Shown here piece after piece: positions 22,573 through 31,167 of a DNA stretch of 32,369 bases. The position numbers and the translations under genes were made by a program. Source of the DNA: JAJFUG01 sp964386505 (lineage in GTDB: Bacteria; Gemmatimonadota; Glassbacteria; GWA2-58-10); NCBI GenBank assembly GCA_964386505.1, contig CAYLSM010000027.1, positions 1 to 32,369 on the forward strand. Direction: 5' to 3'. Numbering within the stretch: position 1 is the first letter of the stretch; each line of letters opens with the position of its first letter. The notes under the pieces were generated by a model. The model saw only the letters and a list, made by a program, of their open reading frames with translations, had not been told where the DNA came from and did not search any database.

Positions 22573-23700
22573 TCAATGGAAATATGACTTTTTGAGGTGT
22601 TCCTCGAAACTGGAAGAGCGCCCAACCAGCTCGATGAATTTGTCCTTGGACAGGGTGTATACTTCCAGTTTACCGCTTGCCATCACCGAGGCGGCCCGCG
22701 GGGCATCTTTGAGCAGGGCCAGCTCGCCGAAAAAATCCCCCGGGCCGAGCGTGGTCAAAGATTTCCGGGCCTCTCCCTCGCCGGTGAACACTTCGACCTG
22801 TCCCTGGCGGATAAGATAGAACTTGTCACCCGCATCACCTTCGCGGATCACCAGGGAGCCGGCCGGATAGACCTCCAGTTTCATCGAGTTGGCGGCATCG
22901 GCCAGGAACGACTGGTGCATGTCCTCGAAAACATGGCATTCTTTCAGGAAGCGCATGATCGCCAGGGCATCCGCCACCACGATATTCGATTCGATGTTGC
23001 CGTCCACCATGTTGATCACCCGGTCGGCGGCATCCAGAATCCGGTTGTCGTGCGTGACTATGATTATCGTGCAGTTGTACTCCTTCACCCGTTTCTTGAA
23101 CAGTTCGATCACCTGGGCGCTGGTGACCTTGTCCAGGGCGGCCGTGGGCTCATCCGCCAGTATGATGAGCGGATCGTTGATCAGCGCCCGGCCGATCGCC
23201 ACCCGCTGACGCTGCCCGCCGGAGAGATTCTCGGGCTTGTAGTTCATACGCTCGGCCAGCCCAAGCTCCCCGAGGATCCTCTCCGGGCGACGGACAAATT
23301 CCTCATCCGGATAGCTTTTGAGTTGCATGGCCACAGCCAGTGTCTGCAGCGCGGTGAGAGAGTCGAACAGGTTGTGCTGCTGGAAAATGAACCCGATATT
23401 GCGCCGGACCTCCTGCAGCCCGATCGCGCTCATTCCCTTGAGTTCCCGCCCCAGGACTTTCAGCTCGCCCTCCTGGACCGAGCGCAGACCCCCGATCAGG
23501 GTCAGCAGAGTGGTCTTGCCTGAGCCCGAGGGCCCGGTCATGATCACAATCTCGCCCGAATAGATTTTGAGGTTGTTGTTGAAAAGCACCTGCTTGCTGC
23601 TCTCCCCGCTGCCGTAAGAGAAATTCAGCCCCGAGATTTCGATTACCGGCAACGTACTGTCATCACGGTAGATAAACTTCGTTCTTTCTTTGCTTTTCAT
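22573..23700 (-). CDS. DevA-type ABC transporter ATPase fused to a C-terminal cyclic-nucleotide-binding domain
   Basis: About 375 residues from ATG 23698-23700. The ABC domain has Walker A GPSGSGKTT (56-64), signature LSGGQ (159-163) and Walker B ILADE (180-184), plus the H-loop VTHD; it belongs to the LolD/MacB/DevA class that serves FtsX-like permeases. After a linker, residues about 254-359 form a CAP_ED cyclic-nucleotide-binding fold: YPAGSLVIREGDAGDKFYLI, then GPGDFFGELALLKDAPRAAS with the phosphate-cassette GE...RA pattern and its arginine. A ligand such as cAMP could gate transport; that is inference. Longer in-frame starts exist back to 23808 but would overlap the upstream permease gene. 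Last gene of the operon, 41 bp after the second permease gene. Confidence 0.93.
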   Translation of the reverse strand: MKSKERTKFIYRDDSTLPVIEISGLNFSYGSGESSKQVLFNNNLKIYSGEIVIMTGPSGSGKTTLLTLIGGLRSVQEGELKVLGRELKGMSAIGLQEVRRNIGFIFQQHNLFDSLTALQTLAVAMQLKSYPDEEFVRRPERILGELGLAERMNYKPENLSGGQRQRVAIGRALINDPLIILADEPTAALDKVTSAQVIELFKKRVKEYNCTIIIVTHDNRILDAADRVINMVDGNIESNIVVADALAIMRFLKECHVFEDMHQSFLADAANSMKLEVYPAGSLVIREGDAGDKFYLIRQGQVEVFTGEGEARKSLTTLGPGDFFGELALLKDAPRAASVMASGKLEVYTLSKDKFIELVGRSSSFEEHLKKSYFH

Positions 23701-23741
23701 AGCCTTCACACTCCTGTCAGCCCGAAAGTGTTGGGACAGGA

Positions 23742-24884
23742 TCAGAACAGATCGGCCGGATCGGCCTTGATTATCTTTTTCACGGCTATAAACCCGGAAA
23801 TGACACACATGCTGAATGTCATGCCCAGGACTATGACCACCCGTACGACAGTGAAAATCATCGCAATGCCGGTGAGCTTGAAAAGGAAATAGTACAGCAC
23901 CTGGGTCAGGAACAGCCCCGGGATGAATCCGATCAGCGACAGAAGAACAGTCTGACGGAGCACGAGGTTGCGCAGGTACTTGTCCGTGAAGCCCATCGCC
24001 TTCAGGGTGGCGAACTGGGGGATATGGTCGGTGATCTCGTTGTACAGGATCTGGTAGCAGATGATCGTGCCGATGATGAAGCCGATAATCATGCCCACCC
24101 CGAAAATTGAGCCGAGAGGCGCGGTCTTGGTGGTGTAGATAATCTCGCGCCGACGCAGCTCATAAGGTGTCAGAAGCGTGACATCCTCATTGACCTCACG
24201 CCGGATTTTTTCTTTAAGCGCCTGGATGTCGGCGCCGGGCGCGACCCGCAGAAGGCCGAAAGAGACCTGTTCGGCATAGCCGGGCACCTTGTCCTGCAGC
24301 CAGGTGCCCTCCGACATCAGGATATTCCCGTCGAAACTGAACGTGGGCCCGAGCCGGATGAACCCGCCTACCGTATAGTGCAGCCCGTTGATTTCGATCT
24401 CCTGGCCGGGCAGCACCTGGCCGAGATTTTTGCGCGAATCGCTGTCGAACAGGACAGTCCCGAGCTTCTTGAGCGCTTCCCGGTTGCTCTCAGTGATCGT
24501 GATAGTCAACGGGTCCGACTCGGGCGGGAAAGCCAGGCCGAACACCTCGGACAAGTCGCCGGTGCGGGAGTTTTTCATCTGCACCAGGAACTTGTACACC
24601 GGTACCGCCTCGCTGACCCCCTCCACCCCGAGCGCCTGGTAGAGCGAGGAGCGCCGCAGCATATCGTACTTGTGCATGTGGCGCTGCATGGAGTTCATAA
24701 TGACCAGGTCGGCGTTGAGCACGTCGTACAGCTTCACCTGGCTGTCGTTCAGGCCGTTGTAGAACCCCTGCTCCATGAAAATCACCAGCACGGCGAAAGA
24801 AACGGCCATTATGGACAGAGAGAGGCGTTTCTTCTCGTGAAGAAGAATGCGTATGGCGATATCGATTTTCACACCGGGTTTCAT
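23742..24884 (-). CDS. DevC-type ABC permease (FtsX-like), second paralogue
   Basis: 380-residue inner-membrane protein with one N-terminal membrane helix (SIMAVSFAVLVIFMEQGFYNG), a periplasmic domain of about 220 residues, and three C-terminal helices (GSIFGVGMIIGFIIGTIICYQIL, a segment near 310-340 and one near 350-372). It ends KKIIKADPADLF, the DevC-type tail. DevC permeases work with a DevA ATPase and DevB adaptor; heterocyst glycolipids are the known DevBCA cargo. Its start is 2 bp after the stop of the first paralogue, so the two are tightly coupled and could form a heterodimer. Confidence 0.92.
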   Translation of the reverse strand: MKPGVKIDIAIRILLHEKKRLSLSIMAVSFAVLVIFMEQGFYNGLNDSQVKLYDVLNADLVIMNSMQRHMHKYDMLRRSSLYQALGVEGVSEAVPVYKFLVQMKNSRTGDLSEVFGLAFPPESDPLTITITESNREALKKLGTVLFDSDSRKNLGQVLPGQEIEINGLHYTVGGFIRLGPTFSFDGNILMSEGTWLQDKVPGYAEQVSFGLLRVAPGADIQALKEKIRREVNEDVTLLTPYELRRREIIYTTKTAPLGSIFGVGMIIGFIIGTIICYQILYNEITDHIPQFATLKAMGFTDKYLRNLVLRQTVLLSLIGFIPGLFLTQVLYYFLFKLTGIAMIFTVVRVVIVLGMTFSMCVISGFIAVKKIIKADPADLF

Positions 24885-24886
24885 GG

Positions 24887-26017
24887 TCAGAACAGCTCCG
24901 CCGGATCGGCTTTCTTAACTTTTTGCAGGGCGATAAGGCTTGAAATCCCACTCATGGTCAGGCTCAGGAGCAGCACGAACAGAGCCAGCCCCGGGGTTAG
25001 ACGCATGGGCAGGTTGGACAGCTTGTACACGATCTTGAACACCACCGCGGCGAACCCCAGGGCCGGAATGTAGCTCAGCGAGGCCATCAGCAGGGCCTGC
25101 CCAACACCGATGGAATTTATGTACCAGCTCGAAAACCCCAGGGCCTTGAGCGTGGCATATTCTTTAAGACGGGTGGAAATGTCGGTGGAGAGGATCTGGA
25201 ACAGGATCACCACCCCGATCAGGTAGGAGACCAGCACCCCGAGCTTGAATACGATGCCCACCGGCTTGACGTTGATAAAATATTGCTGCTCGCGCCGGAT
25301 CAGCTCGTCACGGTCGTAGACAACGACATCTCCGGGAAGGCGTCTCTTGAGTTCCTGCTTGACAGCCTGGACATTTTTCGGGTCATCCACCGAGATCAGG
25401 CCGTAGGTGATGCTGCGCGGGTCGCGGTAGGTCAGGCGCGTGTAGTTGCTGTTGCTGGTCACGGCCCAGCCCTCGGCGAAAAAGATCATCCCGAGCTTGA
25501 ACTGCCCGCCGATTTTGATCTCGGCCCCGTTGATCTCGGCTTTCTGCCCCACGGAAATATCGCCGTAGTCCTTGTGGGAGAGCCGGTCGATAAGCACCGT
25601 GTTCGTTTGCTCGATCGCGTCCAGGCCGTTTATGATCTCAGGGTCCAGAATGAATTCCGGCTTCGGGTCGATACCCAGAAGGCGCATGTAGGTGCGGATG
25701 CCGGTGCGCGGGTCTTTCCAGGTGGCGGGCGCCACGTTCAGGACGAAAATGTCTTTCACCCCCGGCACGGTGGTGGCCTGCAGGAGCCGGGTTTTCTGGA
25801 ACTCCACCGGAGCGCCCAGATGAAGGAACTTGCTGGCGACAATGACCAGGTCGAAAGAGAAATAGTGGTACAGGCCAGAGGAGGCGAGCTTGCTGCCGTT
25901 GAGGAATCCGAGCTGCATGAAAATGAGCAGGATGGAAAAGGAGATGCCGGCCACTGCCGCAGTGGTGCGTTTCACGTTCTGGAAAGTGTTGTTCCAGGCC
26001 AGAAGCAGCGATCTCAT
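24887..26017 (-). CDS. DevC-type ABC permease (FtsX-like), first paralogue
   Basis: 376 residues with the same layout as the next gene: N-terminal helix AVAGISFSILLIFMQLGFLNG, a periplasmic domain, C-terminal helices starting at IVFKLGVLVSYLIGVVILFQIL, and the tail QKVKKADPAELF. The sequence is clearly diverged from its neighbour, including the periplasmic domain, which argues for two different subunits and not a recent duplication. It follows the glycosyltransferase gene by 40 bp. Confidence 0.92.
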   Translation of the reverse strand: MRSLLLAWNNTFQNVKRTTAAVAGISFSILLIFMQLGFLNGSKLASSGLYHYFSFDLVIVASKFLHLGAPVEFQKTRLLQATTVPGVKDIFVLNVAPATWKDPRTGIRTYMRLLGIDPKPEFILDPEIINGLDAIEQTNTVLIDRLSHKDYGDISVGQKAEINGAEIKIGGQFKLGMIFFAEGWAVTSNSNYTRLTYRDPRSITYGLISVDDPKNVQAVKQELKRRLPGDVVVYDRDELIRREQQYFINVKPVGIVFKLGVLVSYLIGVVILFQILSTDISTRLKEYATLKALGFSSWYINSIGVGQALLMASLSYIPALGFAAVVFKIVYKLSNLPMRLTPGLALFVLLLSLTMSGISSLIALQKVKKADPAELF

Positions 26018-26057
26018 GCGACTCTCCGCTACACCCTGAAAAGCTTTTCTGTCGTGG

Positions 26058-27287
26058 TCAGCGGCGGATATCCAGCACCCGGCCCTGACAGTCTATACGG
26101 TATTCGATTCCAGCCCAGAGAAGGCTGCTCTTGCCTATCGTTCTCAGGCAGGCTGCCAGGAAACAGAGCCTGAAAGCATATATGCGCGCGATAAATCTCC
26201 AGCCTCCCCCGACCCTGTCCCCAAGTCCGGTGCAGGCGGCGATCACAAGTTCTCCGCCCAGCACTGTCAGCGCGGCCAGCCCCCCGCAGGCCCAGAAAGA
26301 CAGGGCGCTGAAAACACACCACAGCGGGGCTATCAGGGCGGCCAGGTACCCCCCGGCGACTGCAAGGCAGAGGGGTATCAGCCCCAGAGACCAAAGGAAA
26401 TAGTAGTTCGCCTTCAGGTTCATCACCTGCCGTGAGAACCAGGTCACCGCTTTACGCGCGGAGCGAAGAGTTTCCTCCGTGGTCACAAGCAACCCCGGGA
26501 TCAGGAAGCTCCTGTGTTTCGTCTCTGCCAGAAGGCGGCCGAGGCTCATGTCGTCGCTGACCGACTCCGACCAGCGTGCCTCCACCCCCATGGCCTCGAA
26601 ATCGCTTTTTCGCAGGGCGAACGAGCCGCCCCAGAGAAAACCTCCTCCGCCGAGGCTGGAAGCAGCCAGGAAATGCGAATACAGCAGACGGTTGAAAAAT
26701 ACCTGGAGCTGCGCGGCGAACCCGCGGTCACGGCTCCGTATCCGCCAGAAACCCGTGCTCACCGTAACGCCCGGGTCCGCCAGCGGTGAGGTCAGGCGCG
26801 CCAGCCAGTCTGCCGGCAGCGGGACATCGTTGTCGGCGAAGGCCAGCAGATCGACCTCTCCCGCGGCCCGCACTCCGGCCAGAAGGTTGTGGATTTTCTG
26901 GCTGCACGTGCTCGCCTGTCCGGCCGCCACCAGGTGCGCGTTGCTGTGCGAGGCGCAGAGCGCCCGCAGGACCGGCACTCCAGCATCGGACTCGGATTCC
27001 ACCACAAAGAAGGCCTCGTAGCCCGGCCAGTCCTGATTCAGCACACTGGCGAGATTCCGCTCTGTCGACTGCGCGAGGCCGCGGGTCGGGACGATCACTG
27101 CGCAGCGGGAACCGGTCAGAGCGGGAGCGGCCTCATGCTTTCGGCTCTTTCCGCCCCGGTGCTCGAGCGCGGCAGCCAGCAGGATCATTCCTGTCTCGGC
27201 CAGAACGACAATCAACGCCAGAGCCGAGACCACCGCGGCCCAGGGCGGAGTTTCGGCCAGGACCCGCAGGAACGGCTCCACGCTCAT
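26058..27287 (-). CDS. Membrane glycosyltransferase, GT2/GT21 (ceramide glucosyltransferase/HpnI-like)
   Basis: 409 residues. An N-terminal membrane helix (VVSALALIVVLAETGMILLAAAL) precedes a GT-A catalytic domain: AVIVPTRG, STCSQKIHNLLAG (matching the GxNxKxxNL region), FADNDVPLP (DxD-like), GGSFALRKSDF, SVSDDMSLGRLLAE (catalytic-base Asp region) and a TWFSRQVM block in the place of the Q/RxxRW motif. Three or more C-terminal membrane segments follow. GT21 and HpnI enzymes add sugars to ceramide or hopanoid-linked acceptors from the cytoplasmic side. The start overlaps the stop of the adaptor gene as ATGA. Its position inside an exporter operon downstream of sphingolipid-like genes suggests that it glycosylates the exported lipid. 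Confidence 0.82.
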   Translation of the reverse strand: MSVEPFLRVLAETPPWAAVVSALALIVVLAETGMILLAAALEHRGGKSRKHEAAPALTGSRCAVIVPTRGLAQSTERNLASVLNQDWPGYEAFFVVESESDAGVPVLRALCASHSNAHLVAAGQASTCSQKIHNLLAGVRAAGEVDLLAFADNDVPLPADWLARLTSPLADPGVTVSTGFWRIRSRDRGFAAQLQVFFNRLLYSHFLAASSLGGGGFLWGGSFALRKSDFEAMGVEARWSESVSDDMSLGRLLAETKHRSFLIPGLLVTTEETLRSARKAVTWFSRQVMNLKANYYFLWSLGLIPLCLAVAGGYLAALIAPLWCVFSALSFWACGGLAALTVLGGELVIAACTGLGDRVGGGWRFIARIYAFRLCFLAACLRTIGKSSLLWAGIEYRIDCQGRVLDIRR

Positions 27288-28219
27288 TGCGCCGGTGTTC
27301 CGGTTCCGAGATCGATCGTGACATTGACCTCCATGTTCAGGAGCCGGGAGGCCATCTCGGCCTGATCGAGCCTGATCCTGACATTTGCGGTCTTGACATT
27401 GTCGGCCACGAACCGTCCGATGTATTCCACCCGTCCGGTCAGGGGAGTGGCGATGGCGCTGTGCGTGACAGTGGCGGCCAGACCGGTCTTGAGTTTCAGC
27501 ACATCGCTTTCGGAGACCTCGGCCACCACGTACATGGTCCTCAGATCAGCCATTATCAGGCTGGGCGCCGTGCCGGCGACCTCGCCCGGATTCTGGAAAT
27601 ATTCTATCACCGTGCCATCCGCCGGAGCCACCACAGTGCACAGGTCGAGCGAGCCGCGGGCGGCTTTCAGCCGCTCGGTGGCCCGTCCGGTGTTGATCGA
27701 GTTGGTCAGGGTCATATGCTCCAGCTCGGCCTGGGCGATGTCGAGATGCTCTCGCGCCGATTTGACCTGGTACTCCCGCTCCTCTTTCTGTGAGAGGGCG
27801 GAAAAGTCCTGTCCCATCGCCACGAAACGGGCGAGCCTTTTCTCGGCGATATCCAACTCGGTGGTCGCGGCCTGGATTTTCAGTTTCTGCAGCTCGATCG
27901 CCTTGGCCCCGTTCTCGGTGGCATCCCGCAGGTCCAGCTTGGCCAGCTCGACCTCGGACAGGCTGGAGGTGGGGATAACGAGAGTGAAAAGCGGTGCGCC
28001 CTTGCGCACCAGATCGCCCCGCGCGGCTTTGATTTCGGAGATCACCCCTTGCCGGAGCGCCGCCACCTTAACAATCCCGCCGGCCGGTACGATGTGCCCG
28101 GTCGCTCCCACCTTGTCCGCGGCGGAAAGACCGGCCGCCAGGAAGAAAAGAGCCAGGATCGATGCCGCCAGGGTACGGTTCAGTGTGTGCATTTTTATCT
28201 CGCGGGTTCGGGTGTTCAT
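27284..28219 (-). CDS. HlyD/DevB-type periplasmic adaptor (membrane fusion protein)
   Basis: 311 residues with an N-terminal signal or anchor (TLAASILALFFLAAGLSAADK). The barrel-sandwich/lipoyl half VGATGHIVPAGGIVKVAALR, RQGVISEIKAARGDLVRKGAPLF is followed by a long coiled-coil hairpin (about 90-190) and the second lipoyl half LCTVVAPADGTVIEYFQNPGEV. The C-terminal beta-barrel carries MYVVAEVSESDVLKLKTGLAATV. It should bridge the DevC permeases to the TolC-like channel. Start ATG overlaps the upstream stop as ATGA; MHTLNRTL at codon 10 is an alternative start. Confidence 0.92.
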   Translation of the reverse strand: MNTRTREIKMHTLNRTLAASILALFFLAAGLSAADKVGATGHIVPAGGIVKVAALRQGVISEIKAARGDLVRKGAPLFTLVIPTSSLSEVELAKLDLRDATENGAKAIELQKLKIQAATTELDIAEKRLARFVAMGQDFSALSQKEEREYQVKSAREHLDIAQAELEHMTLTNSINTGRATERLKAARGSLDLCTVVAPADGTVIEYFQNPGEVAGTAPSLIMADLRTMYVVAEVSESDVLKLKTGLAATVTHSAIATPLTGRVEYIGRFVADNVKTANVRIRLDQAEMASRLLNMEVNVTIDLGTGTPAQ

Positions 28220-29751
28220 TGAATCGGAGGCAGCTGCGTCATGGCTCCGGAGATATAGGCCCAGCCTTCGCCCCGGCTGACAAGCACCGTGCCGGTGGCC
28301 AGCCGCAGACGGGCCAGGGAAACCGCATACTTGCGCTGAGCGTCGATCTGCGCCATCTTCGCGCTCCTGAACCGGTCCAGCCCGATATAAAGGCTGGTCA
28401 GGTCCGGCGACCCGTTCTTGGCCTTTTCCACCTCGAAATTGACCGTGTTGAGGAAAAAGTCCGCCGATTCCTCGGCCAGATGGTACTCGCGTACGGCCCG
28501 GCGCATGGTTTCCAGGGTGACAAGGATCTCCGAGGCGATGGCATTGGACAGGTTCTCTTTCCTGAGCTCGGATTCCCGCAGTAGGGACTGATAGTAAGCC
28601 ACCTGCCCGCGGGCGTCATGGTTTATCACCGGCAACTCCAACTGCAGGCCCACATATGAGTTAACCCCGTCCACATTGTTGGAATACGACTTGACGAACC
28701 GCCCCCGGCCCCCATCCTCTTGCAGCCCGGCGTACCCGAGCTTGACATTCAGGTTAAGGCTGGGCTTTTTGCTGTTCTCGGCTTGATGCAGATAGATTCT
28801 GTCGGTCTCGCTGTTTTTGAGCAGCGCCAGGTAGTCGCCCCGGTTTTGCATCGACTGCTCAAGCAGACGGGCCTGGGTGCCCTCGGGCAGGCTGTCCGGA
28901 TCGATCAGCTCCGGGAACCGCTCGGAAGGCAGGGGCAGAGCATCCGTCTCCTGCGGCGCGTACCCCAGCCGCACCGCGATATCCTGACGGCTGGAATAGA
29001 GGCTATACTCGGCGTCGCTGATCCCGCGCAGGGTTGTGTTCAGGTTGCCCCGGGTCTGCTCCAGGAACACCGGGGCCAGCTCTCCGGCGGTGACCAGCTT
29101 GCCCACGATATCGAGCATTTTCAGCTCGTTCTCGCGCACAGTTTTCTGTATCTCGAGATATCCCGCCGCGGCCAGGTAGTCCCAGTAGGCTGAGGTAAGG
29201 TCGTAGATCAGGCCGGAGACATTGTAGCCGGTCAGGAGGATGTCGGCATCCAGGGAGGACTTGGCGGCCAGCTCGGCGGCCCCGGTGTTGTTTCTGCCCA
29301 GGCCCCGCAACAGCGGCACTATCACCAGGGCCGAGACATCCGCCCCGTTGAGCGGCCGGATGTTGGTGATATTGTCGGTCAGATCGAACGAGGTGGCAGT
29401 GACCGAGAGCGACACCCCGTTGCGGAGCTGTTTCTGCAGGCCCAGGGCGAAATTCTCGTTCCGCTCGAAATTGCTCAGCATCCCTGAGACCGGCACATGC
29501 TTGCGTTCCATCGACACGCCGTTGGTGAGCAGGTAGTCGAACTGGGCGGTGGTCCTCTCGTACAGCCCGGCGCTCTGGCGGACCGATTCGTTGTCGATCC
29601 GCACCTCGGGGCCGGATTCAAGCAGGCGCTGGACCGCCAGGGTCAGGGACAGGGATTCCCCGGCCCCGGCTGAATGCAGGGGCGCGCCGCCCAGGGCGAG
29701 CATCGCAACCACCGCGGCCGCAAAAGATTGCATTACGGTCAGTCTGCCCAT
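28216..29751 (-). CDS. TolC-like outer-membrane efflux protein
   Basis: 511 residues with a signal peptide (AAAVVAMLALGGAPLHSAGA). The two OEP repeats typical of TolC are visible: LSLTLAVQRLLESGPEVRIDNE at the N-terminus, a long helical part with YWDYLAAAGYLEIQKTVREN, then SKKPSLNLNVKLGYAGL and LQLELPVINHDARGQV. Three subunits make the outer-membrane channel and periplasmic tunnel. The equivalent protein of the cyanobacterial system is HgdD. The gene starts the tightly coupled export block and has a candidate promoter upstream. Confidence 0.92.
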   Translation of the reverse strand: MGRLTVMQSFAAAVVAMLALGGAPLHSAGAGESLSLTLAVQRLLESGPEVRIDNESVRQSAGLYERTTAQFDYLLTNGVSMERKHVPVSGMLSNFERNENFALGLQKQLRNGVSLSVTATSFDLTDNITNIRPLNGADVSALVIVPLLRGLGRNNTGAAELAAKSSLDADILLTGYNVSGLIYDLTSAYWDYLAAAGYLEIQKTVRENELKMLDIVGKLVTAGELAPVFLEQTRGNLNTTLRGISDAEYSLYSSRQDIAVRLGYAPQETDALPLPSERFPELIDPDSLPEGTQARLLEQSMQNRGDYLALLKNSETDRIYLHQAENSKKPSLNLNVKLGYAGLQEDGGRGRFVKSYSNNVDGVNSYVGLQLELPVINHDARGQVAYYQSLLRESELRKENLSNAIASEILVTLETMRRAVREYHLAEESADFFLNTVNFEVEKAKNGSPDLTSLYIGLDRFRSAKMAQIDAQRKYAVSLARLRLATGTVLVSRGEGWAYISGAMTQLPPIQ

Positions 29752-29899
29752 ATCGGTTCCTTGGAAGGTTTGGCTTTGTCGTTGCAGAACGAATCGGGTT
29801 ATCGAGCCGCTGTCAAATCAGAAATCCAGGATTATAAAGCTATTATCGAATGGCCTTAAAGATCAAGATACAGAAAGTTTCCCTATAATGATATATCTT
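29752..29899. promoter_or_regulatory. AT-rich gap with a candidate internal promoter for the export block
   Basis: 148 bp between the acyltransferase gene and the TolC-like gene. On the minus strand it has a perfect TATAAT (29831-29836) with only a weak TTTAAG -35 at about 17-18 bp. A TTGACA further downstream lacks a matching -10. It may allow the export genes to be expressed separately from the synthesis genes. Confidence 0.4.
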
Positions 29900-31078
29900 T
29901 CAGGATACTCGGCTGCTTTTATACTGGGTGGCCTCGGATGCGGTGATCGGCCGGGTGTAGAAACGGAATGTCTTGTAACGCTTGCCGCCCACTCCGTACA
30001 GTCCCCGGCATGCTCCGCTGTTCTTCTCCACAATCAGGGAAAAGTCGTAGGATTTGATCCCCCGCCTGTCGCCGCGGCTCTTGGTTTCCAGGTAAAGGCA
30101 GAGCTCAAGCATGCCGGAGAGACGGTACTCGGGCAGGATGCCGGTCATGGCCACCCGAATCCGGTTTATTTTCCGGAGGCCCCGCAGGATTTTAAAAATG
30201 CCGAACGGGAAAAGCCGTCCGTTGGCACTCTTGAGCGCCTGGTTGACATCCGGGATGTTGTAGACGAACCCCGCCATCCGGCCCTTGTGCTCGGCGATTA
30301 TCACCAGCTCCGGGATACCGATCCAGCGGCCGAAATCCACCAGATAAGAGATATAGCTCTCGCGCACGGGCAGGTGGCCCCAGTTGTTGGCCCAGGCCCG
30401 GTTGAACGCCTCCAGGAATCTTTTCCCCTCCTCCAGGGAGGCTTTTTTGTTCCAGCGGCTGATCACGGTGTTGCGGAAAGTGAGCCCCTCCTGGTTGTTC
30501 ATCACCTGTTTCCAGATGTTCAGGAAGGATTCCGGAATCAGCACATCGCTGTCGATCCGGAACGCGTACCAGTCGATGTCCTTGACGAAACCGTAATCCA
30601 GGAAAAGCCTCTCGTAGTAGGGCGGATTGTAAGAGCATTCAACTACCGGATCGTCCTGGAAATTGTCGACCACCAGGCCGGAGGCGTCATAGACCAGGAA
30701 ATTCTGGGGGCCGTACATTTCGGTCATGCCCTGCGCGGCGAGCCAGTTTTCCGCGGCCCGGAACAAGCTCCGCGAGACCTCTGTGTCGTCGACGCACTCG
30801 AAAAAGCCCACCGCTCCGCGCCGGGTGTTGAAATGGGAGTTATGATAGTTGTCGTAATGGGCGATAATCCGTCCCACCGGCTCCCCGTCACGGTAGGCCA
30901 TGAACGGCTGGATCACGCCGGTCTCGTGGTAGGGGCCTTTATGGATGCGGAAAACGCTGTCGAAAATCAGCGGCGGGACCCAGTGCGGATCGTCCTTATA
31001 GATCCGCCAGGCGAACTTGACGAATTTCCGGATGTTTCTTTTCGTGTTTTCGAGGGGTACGACCCGGATATCGCTCAT
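29900..31078 (-). CDS. GNAT-fold acyltransferase, bacterial ceramide synthase (bCerS)-like
   Basis: 392 residues. The pattern FVKFAWRIYKDDPHWVPPL, MAYRDGEPVGRIIAHYDNYHN, GAVGFFECVDDTEVSRSLF, GMTEMYGPQNFLV, YNPPYYERLFLDYGFVKDID and the late RVAMTGILPEYR defines a large GNAT-related family. The Caulobacter protein described as bacterial ceramide synthase, which N-acylates a long-chain base or its 3-keto form, is to my recollection in this group. It lies directly after an SDR and a serine-palmitoyltransferase-like gene, which supports the ceramide reading. It could instead acylate another amine. The ATG has AAGG 8 bases upstream. The gap to the SDR gene is 89 bp. Confidence 0.75.
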   Translation of the reverse strand: MSDIRVVPLENTKRNIRKFVKFAWRIYKDDPHWVPPLIFDSVFRIHKGPYHETGVIQPFMAYRDGEPVGRIIAHYDNYHNSHFNTRRGAVGFFECVDDTEVSRSLFRAAENWLAAQGMTEMYGPQNFLVYDASGLVVDNFQDDPVVECSYNPPYYERLFLDYGFVKDIDWYAFRIDSDVLIPESFLNIWKQVMNNQEGLTFRNTVISRWNKKASLEEGKRFLEAFNRAWANNWGHLPVRESYISYLVDFGRWIGIPELVIIAEHKGRMAGFVYNIPDVNQALKSANGRLFPFGIFKILRGLRKINRIRVAMTGILPEYRLSGMLELCLYLETKSRGDRRGIKSYDFSLIVEKNSGACRGLYGVGGKRYKTFRFYTRPITASEATQYKSSRVS

Positions 31079-31167
31079 TTCCGCGCCTTATTGATATGAC
31101 GCCCACCTGTACCTGTCTGACAGAAACCTGCTGTTTGCCAGAAAAATCCTTTCACTTTTCCCGGGGC

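Noticed and set aside
29549..31099. 516-codon plus-strand frame over the acyltransferase gene
   Set aside because: Shadow of the minus-strand GNAT gene and the TolC 5' end; no domain and no ribosome site.
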